This document shows, one piece after another, positions 1-6,543 of a stretch of DNA of 15,060 bases. The position numbers were made by a program, and so were the translations under genes. The notes beneath the pieces are model-generated. The model was given only the letters and a program-made list of their open reading frames with translations. It was not told the DNA's origin and did no database searches. This stretch comes from Methylomarinum sp. (lineage in GTDB: Bacteria > Pseudomonadota > Gammaproteobacteria > Methylococcales > Methylomonadaceae): positions 1 through 15,060 of the forward strand of contig WTAG01000619.1 in the NCBI GenBank assembly GCA_013139755.1. The letters run 5' to 3'. Each line of letters opens with the position of its first letter. The stretch's first letter is position 1.

Positions 1-30
1 AATTTGGCTATGAATAAAAAAACATGACTA

Positions 31-194
31 TTAAGGAAGCTCTGATCAAGTCCAATTATTTTTAGCTTGCTAAAACGGCCGATATTTTCCACGAAGATCG
101 GCGCAATAGAATAACTATTACTTCTCACTTTATGAAAAATAGCGACAGTTTTTTCTGCGCTAAATTCTAACCAACTTAATCAGAGCTTCCTTAA
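31..194. mobile_element. MITE-like element with terminal inverted repeats
   Basis: The left end GGAAGCTCTGATCAAGT at 35-51 matches, with one difference, the reverse complement of the right end at 174-190. Both ends are flanked by TTAA (31-34 and 191-194), consistent with a target-site duplication. The interior of about 120 bp has no ORF and contains a small dyad (GCCGAT at 78-83 with ATCGGC at 97-102). Short non-coding elements with such ends are mobilised by a transposase encoded elsewhere. A YTAR-type target would fit IS5-group elements, but this family assignment is an inference. Confidence 0.65.
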
Positions 195-196
195 CT

Positions 197-312
197 AACC
201 ACAGGTTAAAAATTGTAGGGCGGACTTCAGTCCGCAGTCACAGCCATAAACGGCCTCTATGGCAGACTGAAGTCCGCCCTACAGGTTCTTATTTTTTAAT
301 CAACCTGTGGTT
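197..312. repeat. REP-like nested inverted repeat
   Basis: The outer arms AACCACAGGTT (197-207) and AACCTGTGGTT (302-312) are perfect complements. Nested inside are 22-bp arms beginning TGTAGGGCGGACTTCAGTCC (214-235) and ending AGTCCGCCCTACA (262-283), with one mismatch. Each inner arm also contains its own small dyad (GGACTTCAGTCC). Such nested palindromes are typical of intergenic REP/BIME-type repeats, and the transcript would form a long hairpin. It lies outside the proposed phage end and is probably host sequence. Confidence 0.7.
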
Positions 313-595
313 TGCATATGACCACCTGATTACCCATGAGTTTCAGCTAAATTCAGAGGGCATACGGTTTTTTTCTTAGCCTGTGAGGAGACATTAAGTT
401 AGCGATAAATATGGGATTAGCCGAATAATTTCGTTTTTTTGTGGGATTCCCATGTTTACTGGTGTTCAAAGTGTTTTTGTGTTTTGATTTGCTTTTTTTA
501 TAGTCTGCGACAAATTTAAAAAAAGTGGTTTTATTGTTTTTTAGCCTTATATTTTGCGACTTTTAAATTTGATTGAAGTGGCATTTAAAAAACGT
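313..595. other. Gene-free T-rich region with probable phage left end
   Basis: No convincing gene is present. The stretch has repeated T-runs of six or seven (about 368-374, 434-440, 493-499 and 537-542). Three AAAGTG/GAAGTG motifs start at 468, 522 and 575, spaced 54 and 53 bp apart, and two TGCGAC motifs start at 506 and 555. In Mu, three transposase-binding sites lie just inside the left end, so these repeats are candidates for such sites. A TG at 453 would be a reasonable terminal dinucleotide. Neither the end nor the sites are proven. Confidence 0.35.
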
Positions 596-1537
596 TTAAA
601 TTTCGTGTCCATTCCAAATTACCTTTCCAACAATTAGGATTTTGTCTGTATTGTCTTTTGGGATGGTTTCTTCTCTATAAAGCTTGTTGTCACTTATTAT
701 ATTGATAGAGCCGTCGAAGTTTTGTTGGATTCTTTTTACTACTAGATGACCATCGTTCTTTATTATATAGATAGAGTCGTCTGTAATTTTGTTTATTCTG
801 GTGTCTACCAGTAGTATGTCACCATCGCTTATGGTGGGTAACATTGAGTCGCCACGGGCTTTTATGGTTGCTAGGTTTTGTTTGTTTAGCTTTTTTTCTG
901 CTACCCAGTCAGTTCTAAATGCAATTTGGCTTACTTGCTCTTCATGATCAACCAAACTGCCGTGTCCAGCTGATACTTCTACATTATAAAGTGGTACCAA
1001 GATGTAATCAGGCACGTTACTTAACTTAGCTACACCTTCAACTATTGTTAAAACCTGTGATCTGTAAGATGTTTTATATTTATCCGCCTTCATCTCTGAT
1101 TCCATTATTATAAATTTTAGGGCGTGATATATAGCGGTGTCTCTGTCCATTTGACCCTGTTCAGCCACATCATGGAGCCAATGCAAGCCATCGTGGAGAT
1201 TACTATGGACCTCTTTCTCATTGGTCTCTGACCATTGTTGAGCCTGCTGATCGCCTGCGTCTGCCAGGATGCGGTTATTGATGGCTTCTAGCTGTCTGGG
1301 GAGCTGTTTGGCATCATCCAGTAGCATTTCGCCTTCCCCACTTAACAACCAGCTTACATTTACGCCCAGTTTATCTAATCCCATTAAGGTTTTTCCACCA
1401 GGCATGCTTCTACCGTGCTCATTCTCTTGATATCCACGTAGTTTTGCACCTATTGCTTCTGAAAAATCTGCTTGGTTGTAATCAAGACGCCCTCTTATTA
1501 ATTTTAATCTTTCTGATATATCCGATAAATCGTGCAT
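596..1537 (-). CDS. Phage repressor, XRE helix-turn-helix plus S24 (LexA-like) peptidase
   Basis: This is the lysogeny repressor. The N-terminal part (about residues 8-65 counting from the ATG at 1537) reads as an XRE-type helix-turn-helix. A linker follows, then a C-terminal S24 peptidase. Visible catalytic features are the Ser in ARGDSM (about S231), the Lys in VVKRI (about K268), and an Ala-Gly pair in VEVSAGHG (about 190-191) placed as a LexA/CI-type self-cleavage site. By family knowledge, RecA filaments after DNA damage would trigger cleavage and induction. The ORF stays open to a TTG at 1567, adding ten residues. I prefer the ATG at 1537, which lies inside an operator palindrome. It is transcribed divergently from ner. 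Confidence 0.9.
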   Translation of the reverse strand: MHDLSDISERLKLIRGRLDYNQADFSEAIGAKLRGYQENEHGRSMPGGKTLMGLDKLGVNVSWLLSGEGEMLLDDAKQLPRQLEAINNRILADAGDQQAQQWSETNEKEVHSNLHDGLHWLHDVAEQGQMDRDTAIYHALKFIIMESEMKADKYKTSYRSQVLTIVEGVAKLSNVPDYILVPLYNVEVSAGHGSLVDHEEQVSQIAFRTDWVAEKKLNKQNLATIKARGDSMLPTISDGDILLVDTRINKITDDSIYIIKNDGHLVVKRIQQNFDGSINIISDNKLYREETIPKDNTDKILIVGKVIWNGHEI

Positions 1538-1597
1538 CACTTTATCCAGGTTAAGTGATGCACGCAATACATCACTTTTATTAACGCATCACTTAAA
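1531..1597. promoter_or_regulatory. Repressor operator array (four CATCACTT copies)
   Basis: Four copies of a [GA]CATCACTTWA-like motif are visible: plus orientation at about 1534, 1569 and 1586, and inverted at 1553-1561. The first and the inverted copy form a palindrome with 14-bp arms (1531-1544 and 1551-1564, 13 of 14 paired) around a 6-bp spacer. The array sits between the divergent repressor and ner and covers the repressor start codon. It is the obvious binding site for the repressor, for Ner, or for the N-terminal domain of transposase A, which shares operators with the repressor in Mu. Which protein binds which copy is unknown. Confidence 0.7.
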
Positions 1598-1680
1598 GTC
1601 CTTTTCATTTAATATCAACAACATAGATAAATTAAACGAAAATACATGCTATTTAGTTAAGCGGTGCACGGAAAAACATT

Positions 1681-1708
1681 TTGTAGGTACGGTATACCAT
1701 GCTATAGT
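1681..1708 (+). promoter_or_regulatory. Possible early promoter for ner
   Basis: TTGTAG (1681-1686) and TATAGT (1703-1708) are separated by 16 bp, giving a good -10 but a weak -35. The spacer contains the perfect palindrome GGTATACC (1691-1698). Transcription from here would begin very close to the ner ATG at 1716, and that ATG lacks a clear ribosome binding site, so the message could be leaderless. This is prediction by eye only. Confidence 0.3.
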
Positions 1709-1715
1709 TTAAAGC

Positions 1716-2072
1716 ATGAACGAAAATAAACATGCTAAAAAAAGCCAGTCAACTGACTGGCACTCTGCCGATATTGTTGCTTCTTTACGGAAGGCTGATT
1801 GGTCTTTACGCGGACTCAGTGTTAAGCATGGGCTAAAGCCCACAACCTTAGCTAATGCCATGCATCGGCCTTACCCAAAAGGTGAAAAACATATCGCTGA
1901 TGCGATAGGTGTTAAACCTTGGCAGATATGGCCTAGCCGTTACAACATCAGTATTGATGAAGACGGCAACAGTATTGGCACTCCTAATCGTCCTCGAGGC
2001 CCTGTCCCCAGCAAGAAATATGATACAGCACCTAAAAAAACCTGCAACGTAAAAAAGAAAGCGGCGGCTTGA
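1716..2072 (+). CDS. ner: Ner-like DNA-binding early regulator
   Basis: The protein has 118 residues and matches the Ner/Nlp family pattern. It opens with a DWH.ADI.ASLRKADWSL segment, followed by a helix-turn-helix (about residues 32-55, including LKPTTLANAM) and the PYPKGEKHIADAIGVKPWQIWPSRY block typical of Mu Ner. In Mu, Ner represses the repressor promoter and tempers early transcription during lytic growth. This copy has an additional basic C-terminal tail of about 35 residues, rich in Lys and Pro, beyond the usual 75-residue core. It is the first gene of the early operon and starts without a strong ribosome binding site. The following gene begins 1 bp after its stop. Confidence 0.9.
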   Translation: MNENKHAKKSQSTDWHSADIVASLRKADWSLRGLSVKHGLKPTTLANAMHRPYPKGEKHIADAIGVKPWQIWPSRYNISIDEDGNSIGTPNRPRGPVPSKKYDTAPKKTCNVKKKAAA

Positions 2073-2073
2073 C

Positions 2074-2526
2074 ATGAAGAAGGTAAAAGACACTTTAACT
2101 TTAGACTTGTTCGATTTGCCTACGCCTGAAGTAGTGATCCCTGGTGATTCGCAATATGGGCGTGAAGTATCTGAAACTGTGAGCTTGATGCTGGGTGATT
2201 CTGGGTTAAAAGACCGTTATGAAATTAGCGCGGCTGTTAGTCGATTGGCTGATAAGGATGTGAGTAAACATATGCTGGATGCTTATTGTTCTGCAGCTCG
2301 TAATGACCATCCGTTACCGTTTTGGTTGGCACCGATTTTAGAAACTGTGTGTACCAGCCATAGGTTAACTGATTGGTTGGTGAGTAAGCGTGGTGGCCGA
2401 GTGGCTTATGGCGGTGATGCTTTAGATGCTGAAATAGGAAAATTACAGCAAATGAAAAAACAAATGCAAGGTGAGATTAATCAGCAAATCCACCGCTTGG
2501 AAAAAATGAAAGAGGTGGTGAAATGA
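2074..2526 (+). CDS. Unrecognised early phage protein
   Basis: This 150-residue protein sits between Ner and the RMF-like gene. The central part (about 40-110) is helical and contains KDVSKHMLDAYCSAARNDH and then LPFWLAPILETVC, a pattern I have seen in small early proteins of other Mu-like phages but cannot name. The last 35 residues are rich in Lys, Gln, Glu and Met and look like a coiled coil, suggesting an oligomer. The DVSKHMLDAY helix pair could be a DNA-binding fold, but that is a guess. Its ATG is 1 bp after the ner stop, and its own stop overlaps the next start. Confidence 0.75.
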   Translation: MKKVKDTLTLDLFDLPTPEVVIPGDSQYGREVSETVSLMLGDSGLKDRYEISAAVSRLADKDVSKHMLDAYCSAARNDHPLPFWLAPILETVCTSHRLTDWLVSKRGGRVAYGGDALDAEIGKLQQMKKQMQGEINQQIHRLEKMKEVVK

Positions 2527-2870
2527 GTATGACAGATACAACGAATACCGTTTATAAACAAGGGGAAGATTGTTTTTTAAAGGGTTTTTCTATTGATGAT
2601 GCCCCTTACGCAAGTGCGATTGATTATAGCGGCAATGATAGCCAAAGAATTACTAGCCTTATGGTTATTCAACTCAGAGAAGTATGGCAATTAGGGTGGA
2701 TTGCGGCAGGTGGCTTTAAGGCTTTAAATCTTGGTATGCAAACAGGTTATGAAAAAAAAGGACATTACCGTATTTGTCCTTTTAATAATGAGCTTGAACG
2801 CCAGGACTGGATTGACGGCTGGATGACTGCGTCGATCAGCAAAGTATCAAACTACCCAACGGAGCATTAA
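2523..2870 (+). CDS. Ribosome-modulation-factor-like protein with two RMF-type units
   Basis: The 115-residue product contains a C-terminal segment (about 64-104) following the ribosome modulation factor pattern: G..Y......CPF.....R..W..GW..A, with CPF at 85-87, W96 and GW at 99-100. A second, poorer copy precedes it (about 13-62): QGEDCFLKGF, then APY at 27-29, and REVWQLGWIAA near 52-62. Bacterial RMF (about 55 residues) converts ribosomes to inactive 100S dimers. Whether this phage protein binds ribosomes is not known, since related small phage proteins could have other roles. It starts in an ATGA overlap behind a GAGGTGGTGA ribosome binding site, just before transposase A. Confidence 0.65.
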   Translation: MSMTDTTNTVYKQGEDCFLKGFSIDDAPYASAIDYSGNDSQRITSLMVIQLREVWQLGWIAAGGFKALNLGMQTGYEKKGHYRICPFNNELERQDWIDGWMTASISKVSNYPTEH

Positions 2871-2871
2871 T

Positions 2872-4890
2872 ATGGGCAAGGAAACTACTTTTGATGATGA
2901 TCTGCTGACAGCTAAACAAATTGCTGGTGCGGCTGATGTGGATAAAAGCACTATTACTAGACGCATTAAAACTGAAAATATCCCAACGGCTATAAAAAAG
3001 TCCCGTGGCGGTGCTATCAATCTAGTCGCCTTCAATGACCTACCCGCAGACCTAAAAGCCGCAGTGCAGCTAAAACACGGCCAAACTGAAAGACCTGCTG
3101 TTTCTGAAAAAGTACAAGCCCTGCTGGATGCTGAGGAAGAAACCCGAGATCAACCTTTAAAGTACACAGTAGATTGGTCTCACTATGATAAAAAAACAGC
3201 GGCCCAGAAAAGCAAGGCGGCTAAAAAACTGCTTATCCTGCGCGAACTGAAGTTATTACTTGATTATTCAGGTGAGAAAAAGAAAGTGACCGAAACTATG
3301 CAACGGATTGCTGATAAGCATGAAATGAGTGAGAAAACCTTAAAGAACTGGTGGTATGGGCGTAAAGGTAAACCTGGTGTTATTTATTTTGATGAAAAAG
3401 ATTGGCCTGCTGTATTGGTTAATTGCCATACAGGCCGTAGAGCGAGCGGCAATTTTAGCCAAGAAGCTTTTGATTGGTTTAGCTCCTTTTATCTACACCG
3501 TAGCAAACCTTCTTTAAAAGATAGCTATCGTCGGACTGAAGAGATCGCAGAGGTTCAGGGCTGGATTATGCCTTCTGAAAAAACCATGGAACGGTATATG
3601 AAAGATCAAATTAGCGCATTTAGTCGGGTGTTTTTTCGTGAAGGTGAAGTGGCTGCTCGTAAACTGCATCCCTTTCAACATCGTGATAAAACCTGTTTTA
3701 AAGCAGGGGAAGCTGTGACTGGTGATGGTCTTAAATTTGACCGTGTGTGGGTTGAGTTCCCAGATGGCGAGATTATTAACACTGCAACAGGCTGGTTTTG
3801 GCAGGATATTTACAGTGGCAAGATTTTAGCTTATCGGCTGGACAAAACCGAAAACACTGATGTTTTTCGTTTGGCTACTTATGACTTAACCGCGCTGTGT
3901 ACGCCTTATTATGTGCAAGTGGATAACACACGGGTGGCGGCTAATAAAGCCATGACTGGACAGGCTAAAGGACGGCATCGTTTTAAGGATTTACCGACTG
4001 ATCCTATGGGGATATTACTGCACTTAGGCATGGATGTGCATTTTACCAACCCTGATCATAAGGTTTCTAACCCTGGGGTAAAACCGATTGAGAGAGCCTT
4101 TGGTATTGGCGGCATACACGAGAAAGTAGCGACTAATACGCAATTACGAGACCGTGGATTCAGTCGAAAAACAGCGATTCCTTTTGATGAGTTTAGAAAA
4201 ATTGTGGCTGATGAGGTAGTCAGACATAACGCGCAGAAAAAAAGACGTTCTGATGTTTGCCAAGGCATCTACAGCTTTGATGAAGCTTTTTCCCGTAGTT
4301 TTGCTACTGCAGCTCCACGCATATCATCAGAAGAACAGCGTCGATTATTACTAAAAATGCCTGAGCAAGTAAGGGCTGCCAAAGATAACGGGGTGATTAG
4401 CATAAAAGCTGGTCGCAGTAGTTCTGGTCGTAACCGTTATTACTGTGATGAATTAATTGAATATGGTGGTCAGGAATTAGTGGTGTTTTACGATCCGCAA
4501 AACCTGCATGGCAAGGTCAATGTTTATAGCATGGATAACCGTTATTTATTTGATGCGGAATGGATGCCAAGTGTCGCTTTTAATGATCAGAGTGATTCAC
4601 GGGAATACTTTAAAAATGATCAGCGCAGACGTAAATCAGCAAAACTGATGGCCAATGCTGAAAAATGCATGGACAACCTTGATTTGCAGAAGTATGTGCC
4701 TGAAAAACGTGCAGCAGAAACACCTACCGCTGATGTGATTACAGGGAAATTTGAGAACACTTTAAAAATGCCAGAAGCGGTTTCAGTGGATCAGGAAACA
4801 GGCGAAGTGATTAATGCAGAATCCTTATTTGGTAAGGCCGCTGAACAAATGGAGGAGGTATTACAAAGAAAACTAGCAGAAGAAATATAA
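2872..4890 (+). CDS. A: Mu-like DDE transposase, subunit A
   Basis: This 672-residue protein (Mu A has 663) catalyses phage DNA strand cleavage and transfer. The N-terminal winged helix (about 10-65, LTAKQIAGAADVDKSTITRR) is the enhancer/operator-binding type. Helical end-binding domains follow, then the RNase-H-like core. The catalytic triad is visible: D285 (in TGDGLKFD), D351 (in VQVDNTRVAANK) and E407 (in KPIERAFG). The spacings of 66 and 56 almost match Mu A (D269, D336, E392). The C-terminal 150 residues would carry the beta-barrel and the region that contacts B. GGAG lies 8 bp before the ATG. The stop codon falls in a small hairpin that separates it from the B gene. Confidence 0.97.
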   Translation: MGKETTFDDDLLTAKQIAGAADVDKSTITRRIKTENIPTAIKKSRGGAINLVAFNDLPADLKAAVQLKHGQTERPAVSEKVQALLDAEEETRDQPLKYTVDWSHYDKKTAAQKSKAAKKLLILRELKLLLDYSGEKKKVTETMQRIADKHEMSEKTLKNWWYGRKGKPGVIYFDEKDWPAVLVNCHTGRRASGNFSQEAFDWFSSFYLHRSKPSLKDSYRRTEEIAEVQGWIMPSEKTMERYMKDQISAFSRVFFREGEVAARKLHPFQHRDKTCFKAGEAVTGDGLKFDRVWVEFPDGEIINTATGWFWQDIYSGKILAYRLDKTENTDVFRLATYDLTALCTPYYVQVDNTRVAANKAMTGQAKGRHRFKDLPTDPMGILLHLGMDVHFTNPDHKVSNPGVKPIERAFGIGGIHEKVATNTQLRDRGFSRKTAIPFDEFRKIVADEVVRHNAQKKRRSDVCQGIYSFDEAFSRSFATAAPRISSEEQRRLLLKMPEQVRAAKDNGVISIKAGRSSSGRNRYYCDELIEYGGQELVVFYDPQNLHGKVNVYSMDNRYLFDAEWMPSVAFNDQSDSREYFKNDQRRRKSAKLMANAEKCMDNLDLQKYVPEKRAAETPTADVITGKFENTLKMPEAVSVDQETGEVINAESLFGKAAEQMEEVLQRKLAEEI

Positions 4891-4960
4891 CCCTGCCTAG
4901 TGCAAATAGACAGGGTTAAAACAAGTCCAAGGACTTATAACACAAGAGGATTATAACACA
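4888..4960 (+). promoter_or_regulatory. A-B intergenic region: two hairpins and a direct repeat around the ribosome binding site
   Basis: TAACCCTG (4888-4895) pairs with CAGGGTTA (4911-4918). AAGTCC (4923-4928) pairs with GGACTT (4931-4936). The 10-bp sequence TTATAACACA occurs at 4935-4944 and again at 4951-4960, flanking the ribosome binding site AGAGGA (4945-4950) of the B gene. The first hairpin starts in the stop codon of A and lacks a T-run, so it is not a classic terminator. RNA processing, attenuation or translational tuning of B are possible roles, all inferred. Confidence 0.5.
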
Positions 4961-5937
4961 TGAATAATGTAGTGAATATGAAACCAGAAGAACAAAAAAA
5001 TCAAGACCGTGCAGAAGGTTTGCGTGGACAAATTAGAGCAGAAATGAGCCAGTACGGTCTTAGCCAACCTGAAGTATCAAAACAAGCAGGGGTTGATAAG
5101 CAAGGTGCCAGTAAATTTAATCAATGGTTAAAAGGGGTTTATAAAGGCTCGAATGAAAATGTAGAAAAACAGCTGAGTCAATGGCTAGAAGAGCGTCATG
5201 AGCAACAACTGCATATGCAAGAAATGCCACAAGCCCCTGGCTGGGTAAAAACACCCACTGCCGCCAAGATTCACCATACCTTAACTTATGCGCAAATGTC
5301 GGGAGTCTCCAGCTGTGTGTTTGGGGGTGCTGGGGTGGGTAAAACATTGACTTGCGAGCATTATCAGCAAAATCATAATAACGTGTGGATAGTGACTGCC
5401 TCCCCTGCTGCATCAACTTATCCAGCCAGTTTAAAACGTATTGCCAAGGCTGTTGGGTTACGCGGTGGTGCTAATCGAGCTGCTGATCTGGAAGACGAGA
5501 TTATCCAGAGATTAAAAGGTACACGTGGCTTATTGATTATTGATGAGGCGCAACTGTTAGGAATGGATTCTTTGTGGGGGATTAAGCATTTATTTGATGT
5601 AGCTAAAATTGGGGTGGCTTATGTTGGGTCAGAACAAACCTATGCCAATTTGATGGGGCGAAAAGCGGAAATGAATGCGCCTTTGTTTAGACGTATCAGT
5701 AAAAAGCAGGCTTTAAAAAAACCCAGTAAAGACGATGTTGGGACCTTATTAACAGCCTGGGGATTAAGTGATAGAGCCAGCATTGAATTTTGCTTAAAAA
5801 TAGCGGTTAAGCCAGGTGCTTTGGGGATGGTAACTGAAACACTGCGATTAGCTGCATTTTTGGCCATGGCTGATAGCAGTGGGCTGACATTGAAATATAT
5901 CAAATCTGCTTATCAGGATTTGGATTATCAGGGGTAA
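4960..5937 (+). CDS. B: Mu-like AAA ATPase, target-DNA selector B
   Basis: This 325-residue protein (Mu B has 312) binds DNA with ATP, selects targets and activates transposase A. An N-terminal helix-turn-helix occupies about residues 22-60 (LSQPEVSKQAGVDKQGASKFNQWLKG). The ATPase domain shows Walker A GGAGVGKT (122-129) and Walker B LLIIDEAQ (191-198). A sensor-like segment RRISKKQ lies near 245. The C-terminal helical domain follows. The start is supported by AGAGGA nine bases upstream. It directly follows transposase A, the normal arrangement for the two-gene transposition module. Confidence 0.96.
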   Translation: MNNVVNMKPEEQKNQDRAEGLRGQIRAEMSQYGLSQPEVSKQAGVDKQGASKFNQWLKGVYKGSNENVEKQLSQWLEERHEQQLHMQEMPQAPGWVKTPTAAKIHHTLTYAQMSGVSSCVFGGAGVGKTLTCEHYQQNHNNVWIVTASPAASTYPASLKRIAKAVGLRGGANRAADLEDEIIQRLKGTRGLLIIDEAQLLGMDSLWGIKHLFDVAKIGVAYVGSEQTYANLMGRKAEMNAPLFRRISKKQALKKPSKDDVGTLLTAWGLSDRASIEFCLKIAVKPGALGMVTETLRLAAFLAMADSSGLTLKYIKSAYQDLDYQG

Positions 5938-5942
5938 TTGAT

Positions 5943-6146
5943 ATGACTACTCAAAAAATAGCCAAATACAGCGAATATGATAATCGCGGCAATTTATACG
6001 TGGATTGTTCTGAGTGTGATCGTGGTGCAAACGGCACTGATAAAGATAAATGTGCAGCTGGTAAATATAAACGAGGCAATAAAGGTGGCTGTTTCTTAGG
6101 CACTTTATTACCTGAATTAAAAATGAAAGGTGAAAAAAATGCATAA
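5943..6146 (+). CDS. Small Cys-rich early protein
   Basis: The product has 67 residues with cysteines at 22, 25, 37 and 50 (DCSECD, DKC, GGC). The spacing would allow a zinc- or metal-binding knuckle. No named family is recognised. It begins 5 bp after the B gene stop and overlaps the next gene by 8 bp, so it belongs to the early operon. Its many Lys and Asp residues and the absence of hydrophobic segments suggest a small soluble protein. Confidence 0.7.
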   Translation: MTTQKIAKYSEYDNRGNLYVDCSECDRGANGTDKDKCAAGKYKRGNKGGCFLGTLLPELKMKGEKNA

Positions 6147-6411
6147 AAAGCATCATCCAGATCAAGGAAAGGTACGCAAACAAGGTGCACAAGTCGCTAA
6201 AGCATTAATGGAACTTGTTGAAATAGGTGTTGAAGTTATCTCAGTCTCATTTTTAGGGCCCCATCCAGAAATACTGGTGATGAACTGTCCTGGTGTAGAC
6301 AAAATACGAAATCATTGTTGGGGGCAAGGTGAAAATGAACACGGTAAATACACCCGTAAAGTAGCCGTCGTAAAAGGCTGCACAGTCAAGTGGCATGAGG
6401 AACGCGCATGA
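6139..6411 (+). CDS. Small unrecognised early protein
   Basis: This protein has 90 residues from the ATG at 6139. That start is favoured over an in-frame GTG at 6130 because AAAGG lies about 8 bp upstream of it. The N-terminus is rich in His and Lys (HKKHHPDQGK). The middle (about 15-50) looks like an alpha/beta stretch ending in FLGPHPEILVMNCPG, and the C-terminal part is basic with WGQGENEHGKYTRKVAVVKGC. I do not recognise the family. It overlaps the previous gene, and its stop overlaps the start of a short membrane-protein gene. Confidence 0.7.
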   Translation: MHKKHHPDQGKVRKQGAQVAKALMELVEIGVEVISVSFLGPHPEILVMNCPGVDKIRNHCWGQGENEHGKYTRKVAVVKGCTVKWHEERA

Positions 6412-6542
6412 AAACTAAACTTCGGACTATTGCGGGCTACTTGCTTGGAATGTCCGGTTATTTAATGCTGTTTTTTGGGGCTGCATTAGTCCAAATAGCA
6501 GACAACCTTTTTAAAATTAACAGCCAAAAACAGGAGCACTGA
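6408..6542 (+). CDS. Small single-pass membrane protein
   Basis: This 44-residue ORF starts in an ATGA overlap with the upstream stop and has a good ribosome binding site (GAGGA at 6397-6401, 6 bp away). After a basic N-terminus (KTKLR) it has one hydrophobic segment (about 8-31, with YLLGMSGYLMLFFGAALV) and a short polar tail that contains the ribosome binding site of the following DUF3164 gene. It fills the gap between two real genes exactly, which supports it being translated. The function is unknown; small membrane proteins in phage early operons sometimes modify the host envelope or exclude other phages. Confidence 0.65.
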   Translation: MKTKLRTIAGYLLGMSGYLMLFFGAALVQIADNLFKINSQKQEH

Positions 6543-6543
6543 A

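Noticed and set aside
1848..2093. Minus-strand 81-residue ORF opposite ner
   Set aside because: Shadow of a clearly recognised gene; no ribosome binding site or domain.
4888..4920. Intrinsic terminator between A and B
   Set aside because: The hairpin is short with a 15-base loop and no T-run, and A and B are expected to be co-transcribed.
5117..5903. Minus-strand ORFs opposite the B gene
   Set aside because: They are antisense shadows of a conserved ATPase gene.
5947..6192. Two overlapping minus-strand ORFs opposite the Cys-rich gene
   Set aside because: They conflict with the operon on the plus strand and have compositions typical of antisense frames.
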